Positions 1-3,616 of a stretch of DNA of 6,073 nucleotides are shown here, piece after piece. The notes below the pieces were generated by a model. It saw only the letters and a list, made by a program, of their open reading frames with translations. It ran no database searches and was not told where the DNA came from. The position numbers were made by a program, and so were the translations under genes. This stretch comes from Candidatus Nomurabacteria bacterium (GTDB taxonomy: Bacteria; Patescibacteriota; Minisyncoccia; Phycocordibacterales; UBA9973), in the NCBI GenBank assembly GCA_026395935.1, contig JAPLXT010000048.1, positions 1-6,073 on the forward strand. The letters run 5' to 3'. Position 1 is the first letter of the stretch, and each line of letters begins with the position of its first letter.

Positions 1-61
1 CTCTTTGTAAGTTAGTTACAACTTCTGAATTAATTTCATCAATCTGAACGATTTTTCCCAT
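1..61 (-). CDS. 5' end of an unrecognised gene, runs off the left edge
   Basis: The minus strand has an ATG at 61-59 followed by 20 open codons to the edge of the window, beginning MGKIVQIDEINSEVVTNLQ. Nothing in this short stretch identifies a family. The start is supported by context: the ATG is preceded by ATT, as at several other starts in this window, and upstream lies an A/T-rich tract (TTATTGAATTAAAT on the minus strand) resembling the leader element in front of the other minus-strand genes. It starts about 50 nt after the integrase stop in the same direction, so it could be co-transcribed with the integrase. Only sequence beyond the left edge would show how long it is; a spurious short ORF remains possible. 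Confidence 0.4.
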   Translation of the reverse strand, partial: MGKIVQIDEINSEVVTNLQR

Positions 62-110
62 AATCTTAAGTTTTAAATTTAATTCAATAATATCACTAAT
101 ATAAGACAAG

Positions 111-1040
111 TCAAATCGATATTCTACTAACTTCTTCCATCATATTTTCTGCTCTTAATGATCTAGTATATTTTGCTGTCATAGATATGCTTGCGTGTCC
201 CATTAGCTTTTGCAAAGAAAGACTGGGAGTACCTTTCTCTGTTAGTTTACAAGCGAAAGTATGTCTAAATTGATGAAGATGAAATTTAACTCCAGATTTT
301 CTGATGATACTATTTACCCAATGCTTTAATCCATTTCGGCTTAATCCTCTATCTTCTTTAGTTGAAACAATTAAATATTCTGTTCTATAACCCAGTCTTT
401 TCCTTTCTTCTAGGTAATCTTTCAAATGCAATAATAATGTAGGATTTATCGGTAAGATTTTTGTTCTTCCTGATTTAGATGTTTCTCCTCTGATAGTTAT
501 CTGTTTCTTTATCAAATCTAGATCTTTAACCTGCAATGAAATAAATTCTCCTTTTCTTATACCTAGATATAAAAGAAGACTTATCATTACTGTATCTCTC
601 CTAAACATTAGTGGTGTAGTTGAATAAGTAACAATAGAAGAATATATTCTATTTATTTCTGCATCTTCTAATCTTTTAAAATCATCATAATTAACCCTCG
701 GAGGTTTAATATCTTCAAGTGGGTTTTCTTCTATGTGATTTTTCTTACACAACCAATCAAAGAATACATTAAGTTTAGTCCATTGTGTTTTAATTGTTGA
801 ATTTTTTACTCCCTTTTTTAGAGTATTTCTACCTACTATTCTTATACGTGTTTGAATACGTTTAAAGAATTCATTTAACATTGCTGGTGTTAAATCTTCT
901 AACTCTGTAACTTCAGGCATTATATTTAAAAACAAATCAAAAACAGCTTTATATCCTCTTATTGTTTCAGGACGAAGACGCGCAGAATATTCAGATTCGT
1001 TTATGTATTTTGCAAAAAGCTGTTTTAGTTCGTTTTCCAT
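111..1040 (-). CDS. Tyrosine recombinase / phage-type integrase (XerC/D-like fold)
   Basis: This 309-aa protein is a site-specific DNA recombinase that cuts and rejoins DNA through a covalent phosphotyrosine link, the usual enzyme for integrating and excising a prophage, plasmid or island. Residues 1-110 form the helical core-binding (SAM-like) domain, starting with the typical ...ETIRGYKAVFDLFL pattern. Residues about 122-300 form the catalytic domain. All six expected catalytic residues can be seen: R162 (GIRKGEF), K189 (TSKSGR), H256 and R259 (HQFRH), H282 (MGHAS) and the nucleophile Y291 (AKYTR). Length is normal for a simple XerC/D-like or phage integrase, with no N-terminal arm-binding domain and no obvious integron-type insertion. 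The start is the first Met after a non-coding A/T-rich leader. Because the active site is complete it is probably functional. Its substrate site is not visible here, and the distinction between phage, island and chromosomal Xer use rests on the neighbouring phage-type Dam gene. Confidence 0.93.
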   Translation of the reverse strand: MENELKQLFAKYINESEYSARLRPETIRGYKAVFDLFLNIMPEVTELEDLTPAMLNEFFKRIQTRIRIVGRNTLKKGVKNSTIKTQWTKLNVFFDWLCKKNHIEENPLEDIKPPRVNYDDFKRLEDAEINRIYSSIVTYSTTPLMFRRDTVMISLLLYLGIRKGEFISLQVKDLDLIKKQITIRGETSKSGRTKILPINPTLLLHLKDYLEERKRLGYRTEYLIVSTKEDRGLSRNGLKHWVNSIIRKSGVKFHLHQFRHTFACKLTEKGTPSLSLQKLMGHASISMTAKYTRSLRAENMMEEVSRISI

Positions 1041-1070
1041 CTTTTTAATAATTGTTTTTAATGATAATTC
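1041..1070 (-). promoter_or_regulatory. A/T-rich leader element upstream of the integrase
   Basis: On the minus strand, GAATTATCATTAAAAAC lies just upstream of the integrase start. It is a slightly shortened variant (TTTTTAATGATAATTC on the plus strand, 1055-1070) of the element found before the genes starting at 2489, 2210 and 1587. TATCAT could be a -10 hexamer, placing the transcript start about 14 nt before the ATG. No convincing -35 hexamer is visible, so a promoter role is inferred from the recurrence. Confidence 0.4.
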
Positions 1071-1126
1071 GACTCAGAAGAGCAATCACTCATCTTTTTA
1101 GATATCACTTAATTGTTTAATTCCAA

Positions 1127-1173
1127 GCCCTTATTTTATAAGCACATTTTTAGGTGTACTTTTCAAATAGGGC
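1127..1173 (-). terminator. Long two-part hairpin directly after the 76-aa gene
   Basis: An inverted repeat starts one base after the stop codon of the 76-aa gene. The outer stem pairs GCCCTTATTT (1127-1136) with AAATAGGGC (1165-1173) with one bulged base. The inner stem pairs 1140-1146 with 1155-1161 around an 8-nt loop. The single imperfect pair of the inner stem (1143/1158) is a C-A mismatch in plus-strand RNA but a G-U wobble in minus-strand RNA, which points to a function in the minus transcript. There is no U-run after the stem, so it is not a classical intrinsic terminator; it may protect a 3' end or separate the gene from the integrase. Confidence 0.45.
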
Positions 1174-1404
1174 CTATATAGAGCGAGTTTCGAGATCATG
1201 CGCAGTGTAAGTTTGATCAACGTTCTTAAACTTTCCCTTAGCGACACACTTATTGATTTCTACCTGCTTCTTCTGAAACTTTTGATATGGTCCTTTCTGG
1301 CAAATTAGTTCCCCGGGCACCCAGATAACCTCGTCTTTATAATCGGGATTCGGATCATAATTACAGATAGGCGCCTCGCATAATAAATAGTGTCTAATTT
1401 TCAT
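1174..1404 (-). CDS. 76-aa hypothetical protein with four cysteines
   Basis: The family cannot be named from the sequence. The protein is compact and looks genuine: C9, C14, C35 and C53 are spread through a region rich in Tyr, Trp and Pro (CEAPICNY near residue 9, VWVPGEL-like IWVPGELIC around 27-35), followed by a basic, Gln/Lys-rich stretch (PYQKFQKKQVEINK) and a polar tail ending in TRSI. The cysteine pattern could bind a metal, but spacing does not match a standard zinc ribbon, so this is only a possibility. There is no signal peptide or membrane segment. The gene is markedly richer in G+C (roughly 45% by eye over 1200-1380) than the flanking genes, which suggests separate origin or strong selection on the protein. 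It has its own leader upstream and a large hairpin right after its stop. Confidence 0.65.
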   Translation of the reverse strand: MKIRHYLLCEAPICNYDPNPDYKDEVIWVPGELICQKGPYQKFQKKQVEINKCVAKGKFKNVDQTYTAHDLETRSI

Positions 1405-1418
1405 GCTGTATTTTTGTT

Positions 1419-1445
1419 CCCTTTAAGGGGATTTAATTTATCTAA
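1419..1445 (-). promoter_or_regulatory. Leader of the 76-aa gene: A/T element plus small GC palindrome
   Basis: The plus strand reads CCCTTTAAGGGG (1419-1430) followed by ATTTAATTTATCTAA (1431-1445). The second part is a diverged copy of the element seen before other genes in this block. The first part is a near-perfect palindrome that would form a short hairpin in the 5' leader about 14 nt before the ATG. The same order (A/T element, C-run, short loop, G-run, A-rich tract, ATG) occurs before the 49-aa gene. It overlaps the stop codon of the 49-aa ORF. Confidence 0.4.
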
Positions 1446-1587
1446 TTTTCAATTTCGACTTTTTAATATCTTTTATTTTCATTGTAAGATATTTATTTAA
1501 ACTCGCTACAACCTTTTTATTTTTTCCATTATCTGTAATCTCATCTATCCAAGTTGTAATTTCTAACCATTTAGTTTCTCTTTTCAT
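1438..1587 (-). CDS. 49-aa basic hypothetical protein
   Basis: A short minus-strand ORF starts at ATG 1587-1585 and ends with TAA at 1440-1438. It begins MKRETKWLEITTWIDEI and ends KSKLKIR, with 12 lysines in 49 residues and two tryptophans near the N-terminus. No family is recognised. Reasons to accept it: it fills the space between Dam and the 76-aa gene in the same direction, has an A/T-rich leader with a GC hairpin like its neighbours, and codes for a plausible amphipathic helical protein. Reasons for doubt: it is short, and lysine-rich ORFs arise easily in AT-rich DNA. A small DNA- or RNA-binding accessory protein is conceivable but not shown. Confidence 0.45.
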   Translation of the reverse strand: MKRETKWLEITTWIDEITDNGKNKKVVASLNKYLTMKIKDIKKSKLKIR

Positions 1588-1604
1588 ATATTTATGTTTA
1601 TTTG

Positions 1605-1640
1605 CCCCCATAAGGGGGAATTTGTTTTTAATTTAATAAT
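1605..1640 (-). promoter_or_regulatory. Leader of the 49-aa gene: GC hairpin plus A/T element
   Basis: The plus strand has CCCCCATAAGGGGG (1605-1618), a perfect 5-bp all-GC stem with a 4-nt loop, followed by TTTTTAATTTAATAAT (1625-1640). The latter differs at one position from the identical 15-mers before the Dam and 55-aa genes. In the minus transcript the hairpin would sit near the 5' end, about 18 nt before the ATG. It could stabilise the mRNA, bind a regulator or act at the DNA level as a palindromic operator. Confidence 0.45.
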
Positions 1641-1645
1641 TGTGT

Positions 1646-1668
1646 CCGAATAAGTTACCTCTATTCAA
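1646..1668 (-). other. Weak hairpin after the Dam gene
   Basis: CCGAATA (1646-1652) can pair with TATTCAA (1662-1668) around a 9-nt loop. The two outer pairs are C-A mismatches in plus-strand RNA but G-U pairs in minus-strand RNA. It lies 17 nt past the Dam stop codon. It is short and lacks a U-run, so it is a weak candidate for a transcript end; it is listed because two better hairpins occupy the same position after other genes here. Confidence 0.2.
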
Positions 1669-1685
1669 CGAGTGTTTTTTAGATT

Positions 1686-2210
1686 CTATCTGTCATAAGG
1701 GACAAAGATTGAACCATATTGAGAAAAATATTCATAAAACGAGTTGATATTATTTCCAAAATAAATAATACATTGCCCTTGAAGTGGAGATCCAGTTGGC
1801 TCACCATATATATTGAGAAACTTGATACGTCTTTTTAGAAAACAAACCCCACAAGATGCTACTGATAACATTTTTTGAAACCACTTTGTTTCTGTGGCGT
1901 TATTGACGAGTATTACTGCTTGGTCTATCTCACTAGAAATGAATTTGTCTGTTACTGCACTTGTAAACTGGCTTATTAGAGGTTGCGCATATGGAGGATT
2001 CATCCAGACATTTCCTTTCCATTCTTTAGTAATTCCATTTTGTTCTTCTGTAAAGTATTGAGTTGCCTTAACTATCTCATTTGCGATTAATGATGAAGCA
2101 GGATCTGTGTCGATGCTTCCCATAACGCTTCGTGCTGCCTCTACATACTCTTTTGGGGTATACCATTCATTATTACCACTGTTTTGAGATACGTGTGTAA
2201 TTTTAGTCAT
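1686..2210 (-). CDS. dam: Phage-type DNA N-6-adenine methyltransferase (Dam family)
   Basis: This 174-aa protein fits the phage Dam family of small SAM-dependent enzymes that methylate adenine N6, usually to shield phage or element DNA from host restriction. Numbered from the chosen start, it shows the family's N-terminal NEWYTP (14-19), DTDPAS (34-39) and the catalytic NPPY (71-74) within WMNPPYAQP, then strands typical of the fold (QAVILVNNATETKWF) and the C-terminal RRIKFLN...PLQGQCIIYF region. Length is normal and no core motif is missing. An upstream in-frame ATG at 2231 would add seven residues (MKQTNKI); 2210 is preferred because its context (AAATAAAATT-ATG) matches that of the 55-aa gene and leaves the leader non-coding. 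No cognate restriction enzyme is adjacent, so it looks like an orphan modification enzyme of a mobile element. The recognition site cannot be read from the sequence; GATC is common in the family but unproven here. An 8-base C tract (minus strand) sits in its leader. Confidence 0.88.
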   Translation of the reverse strand: MTKITHVSQNSGNNEWYTPKEYVEAARSVMGSIDTDPASSLIANEIVKATQYFTEEQNGITKEWKGNVWMNPPYAQPLISQFTSAVTDKFISSEIDQAVILVNNATETKWFQKMLSVASCGVCFLKRRIKFLNIYGEPTGSPLQGQCIIYFGNNINSFYEYFSQYGSIFVPYDR

Positions 2211-2233
2211 AATTTTATTTGTTTGTTTCAATA

Positions 2234-2260
2234 GGGGGGGGTAATTTTTAATTTGATAAT
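2234..2260 (-). promoter_or_regulatory. Dam leader: A/T element and an 8-base homopolymer tract
   Basis: TTTTTAATTTGATAAT (2245-2260, plus strand) shares an identical 15-mer with 2498-2512 in front of the 55-aa gene. On the minus strand TATCAA is a possible -10. Between it and the ATG lies a run of eight C (G8 at 2234-2241 on the plus strand). In the related leaders the C-run pairs with a following G-run; here the G-run is absent and the C-run is longer. The tract could change length by slippage and so alter leader or spacing. Confidence 0.45.
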
Positions 2261-2313
2261 TTTAGAATACTCCCTACTTGTTTTACCTTTTCAAGTAGGG
2301 GGAATATTCTAAA
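2261..2313 (-). terminator. Large hairpin after the 55-aa gene
   Basis: Arm 2261-2280 pairs with arm 2292-2313 across an 11-nt loop, with only a 2-nt bulge in the G-run (2298-2302). The pair 2270/2304 is C-A in plus-strand RNA and G-U in minus-strand RNA, so the stem is fully paired only in the minus transcript. It begins 8 nt after the stop of the 55-aa gene and abuts the Dam leader element. No U-run follows, so it is an atypical terminator, an mRNA 3'-end stabiliser, or a DNA-level inverted repeat. Confidence 0.5.
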
Positions 2314-2321
2314 TAGCCTTC

Positions 2322-2489
2322 CTAATCTCTCCTACCGCCGCACCCACCACAGAACGACATTTCGTGAAGCATCTCTATTGAAAAGCATGCATTCCTTATA
2401 ATCATTTCTGTCATGTCTTCTACAGAAACCACTTCTTCTGGAAAATATTCCTCCTGCTCCTCATCTTCAATTTCGTCTATTTTTGACAT
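2322..2489 (-). CDS. 55-aa acidic protein with a Cys-Gly C-terminus
   Basis: No family is recognised. The N-terminal half is strongly acidic (13 Asp/Glu in the first 28 residues, e.g. EIEDEEQEEYFPEE); a short hydrophobic or amphipathic stretch follows (EMIIRNACFSIEM), and the C-terminus is FCGGCGGRRD with C35, C47 and C50. The CxxC pair plus C35 and H42 could bind a metal; an acidic leader followed by a Cys/Gly tail also superficially resembles peptide-toxin or RiPP precursors, but no processing gene is present. A longer version from ATG 2528 would add 13 residues (MSKNEFIKLKIKI). The internal start is chosen because the extra codons coincide with the shared A/T leader element, and ATT-ATG matches the Dam start. 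It lies just downstream of the regulator's terminator, so it needs its own promoter. Confidence 0.6.
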   Translation of the reverse strand: MSKIDEIEDEEQEEYFPEEVVSVEDMTEMIIRNACFSIEMLHEMSFCGGCGGRRD

Positions 2490-2516
2490 AATTTTAATTT
2501 TTAATTTGATAAATTC
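2490..2516 (-). promoter_or_regulatory. Leader/promoter element of the 55-aa gene
   Basis: TTTTTAATTTGATAA (2498-2512, plus strand) is identical to the copy before Dam. Because a strong terminator ends transcription just upstream (2532-2556), a promoter must lie between about 2490 and 2535. TATCAA (minus strand, 2511-2506) with TTGTTT 16 nt upstream is a fair match to a sigma-70 promoter and would give a leader of about 10 nt. This is the best argument that the shared element contains a -10. Confidence 0.5.
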
Positions 2517-2531
2517 GTTTTTCGACAAAAC

Positions 2532-2556
2532 AAAAAAACGCCTCTTGCGAGACGCT
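2532..2556 (-). terminator. Intrinsic terminator of the winged-helix gene
   Basis: The minus-strand RNA folds into a tight stem, AGCGUCUC-GCAA-GAGGCGUU, with a GNRA-type GCAA tetraloop, and is followed by seven U residues (A7 at 2532-2538 on the plus strand). This is a classical rho-independent terminator, 75 nt after the stop of the winged-helix gene. It separates that gene from the mobile-element module downstream. Confidence 0.88.
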
Positions 2557-2630
2557 TCGTTAGAAGTGTATATTTTTTTGTTTATTTACTCAACGATTTT
2601 TATGGCAATATTCTGGCTTATTTATGGCTT

Positions 2631-3398
2631 TTAATCTACTAAAATTCCATATCCAGAATTAGTATCATTTTCAAAAATATCAGGATTACAGGTTCTTGTT
2701 TTTGGAAGAATTCCCATTTTATTTTTTATTCTTTTTAATATTGTTAAAATAGTATCTCTCTGGGGACAGGCAGTATTTAATCCTAAACAAAGACAAATAT
2801 CTCCATAAATAACTATAGTATCTCTATTTTCAACTAAACATTTCAACATTCTGAATTCTTGTGTTGTAGTTCCAAATCTATCTTTTATTTTTCCAAGTTT
2901 AAAACTCCCATTAATAATATTAAATTCAAAATTCTTACCATTTGTTTTAAAATTAATTATTGGATATTTAGAAATATTTCTTTTTTGAGCTAGATATTTA
3001 GTAAGATATGTTTTAAGTGGACCATCTTCTAGCCCCGTAGTTGGAGTGTTAGCACCATAACTCCTGTGTACCTGAATTGCACCTAGTACTTCACTTGTAA
3101 AATCATCTGCTTCATCTAGTTGTTTCTTTGCTCTTTCAGTTTTAGCTTTATTAAATAAAAGATTGTCTGGTAAAGACTCAAGTAATTTACTTTGATTAGG
3201 TAGGATTAAAAGCCCAATAGGGGTTTTTAATAATTCAATTAGGTTATATCGTTCTGGAAAATAATATGTATGAACAAGCTCTTTGTCTTCTGCGATGGGT
3301 TCTGTTAAATGTGCTTCTCTAATTGCTCTTATATTAATAATACATCGCGATAATTTGTGCAAAGTCTCATTTTCTTCTTTTGATTCTTCTAATGGCAT
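2631..3398 (-). CDS. Putative DNA-binding protein with C-terminal winged helix (OmpR/PhoB-like)
   Basis: This 255-aa protein is probably a transcriptional regulator. Its last 90 residues (about 165-255) follow the pattern of the OmpR/PhoB-type winged helix: a strand region (FKLGKIKDRFG), TTQEFRMLKCLVEN as the first helix, IYGDICLCLGL, a recognition-helix segment RDTILTILKRIKNKMGI resembling the R...LR.KLG pattern, then NPDIF and a closing GYGILV hairpin. Residues 1-160 are helical and match no sensor or receiver domain I recognise; no phospho-acceptor Asp motif is evident. An upstream ATG at 3455 would extend it to 274 aa with a hydrophobic start (FVSLSLFFCYTS). I prefer 3398, because an extended -10 promoter ends 6 nt before it and the longer N-terminus would merely translate the promoter and a palindrome. 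It is divergent from the R-M operon across GC-rich palindromes, which suggests autoregulation or control of that operon (inference). Its transcript ends at the terminator at 2532-2556. Confidence 0.7.
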   Translation of the reverse strand: MPLEESKEENETLHKLSRCIINIRAIREAHLTEPIAEDKELVHTYYFPERYNLIELLKTPIGLLILPNQSKLLESLPDNLLFNKAKTERAKKQLDEADDFTSEVLGAIQVHRSYGANTPTTGLEDGPLKTYLTKYLAQKRNISKYPIINFKTNGKNFEFNIINGSFKLGKIKDRFGTTTQEFRMLKCLVENRDTIVIYGDICLCLGLNTACPQRDTILTILKRIKNKMGILPKTRTCNPDIFENDTNSGYGILVD

Positions 3399-3413
3399 AT
3401 TTGAAGTATAGCA
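3399..3413 (-). promoter_or_regulatory. Extended -10 promoter of the winged-helix gene, leaderless start
   Basis: The minus strand reads TGC-TATACT-TCAAAT-ATG. TGnTATACT is a good extended -10, and the ATG sits 6 nt after it, so the transcript would start at or next to the A of ATG. That implies a leaderless mRNA and selects Met 3398 as start. No good -35 is seen, which is usual for extended -10 promoters. Confidence 0.6.
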
Positions 3414-3434
3414 GAAAAATAAGGATAAACTAAC

Positions 3435-3453
3435 GAACCCGGCCGCCGTGTTC
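3435..3453. promoter_or_regulatory. GC-rich imperfect palindrome with CCG centre (proximal copy)
   Basis: GAACCCGG-CCG-CCGTGTTC has 8-bp arms with one mismatch around a 3-nt CCG centre. It lies 37-55 bp upstream of the proposed start of the winged-helix transcript. The sequence running into it (AACTAACGAACCCG, from 3428) is a degenerate copy of the left arm of the larger palindrome at 3474. Candidate operator. Confidence 0.45.
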
Positions 3454-3473
3454 ATTAATTGATTTATTTATGT

Positions 3474-3508
3474 GAACTAACCAAACCCGCCGCGGGTTTG
3501 GTTAGTTC
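3474..3508. promoter_or_regulatory. Perfect 16-bp inverted repeat with CCG centre in the intergenic region
   Basis: GAACTAACCAAACCCG (3474-3489) and CGGGTTTGGTTAGTTC (3493-3508) are perfect inverted arms around a 3-nt CCG. It stands between the two divergent promoters, about 47 bp centre to centre from the smaller palindrome. It could be an operator for the adjacent winged-helix protein, a plus-strand terminator (the sequence after it, TTGTATTTCTG, is only moderately T-rich), or part of a dispersed repeat. Genes on both sides point away from it, so a terminator would have no obvious gene to end. Confidence 0.6.
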
Positions 3509-3546
3509 TTGTATTTCTGTAATCTCTTCTAAAATTGAGGTTTTGG

Positions 3547-3562
3547 TGTTATACTTTCTGTG
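3547..3562 (+). promoter_or_regulatory. Extended -10 promoter for the R-M operon
   Basis: TGT-TATACT (3547-3555) is an extended -10 of the same form as the one driving the divergent gene. A start near 3562 would give a leader of about 55 nt before the ATG at 3617. A second possible -10, TATAAT at 3596-3601, would give a leader of about 9 nt. Neither has a strong -35. Confidence 0.45.
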
Positions 3563-3591
3563 TTTCTACTTATCAAGTGACTAGTTAAAAT

Positions 3592-3605
3592 AACCTATAA
3601 TATTA
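3592..3605 (+). repeat. 14-nt direct repeat, copy 1 (upstream of the DUF4268 gene)
   Basis: AACCTATAATATTA occurs here and again at 4706-4719. It includes a perfect TATAAT and lies 11 nt before the start of the DUF4268 gene. It may be a proximal promoter or a chance AT-rich match. Confidence 0.35.
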
Positions 3606-3616
3606 CAAACATATCT

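Noticed and set aside
111..113. TGA stop of the integrase as a recoded glycine codon (code 25)
   Set aside because: Reading through adds only four residues before TAG, and every other gene is complete under the standard code without in-frame TGA.
111..1687. Integron reading: integrase followed by small gene cassettes with hairpins
   Set aside because: The hairpins lack the inverse core and core sites expected of attC (RYYYAAC / GTTRRRY), the integrase shows no integron-type extra domain, and each gene has its own leader element. The modular layout is kept as a finding without the integron label.
2413..2634. Plus-strand ORF of 73 aa with a Ser-rich start and hydrophobic end
   Set aside because: It is antisense to the 55-aa gene and runs through the intrinsic terminator; the Ser-rich part is simply the complement of the Glu/Asp codons, and the hydrophobic part is translated T-rich intergenic DNA.
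3396..3455. N-terminal signal peptide or membrane anchor on the winged-helix protein
   Set aside because: The hydrophobic residues come from the 19-codon stretch upstream of Met 3398, which contains an extended -10 promoter and a palindrome; a start at 3398 explains the sequence better.
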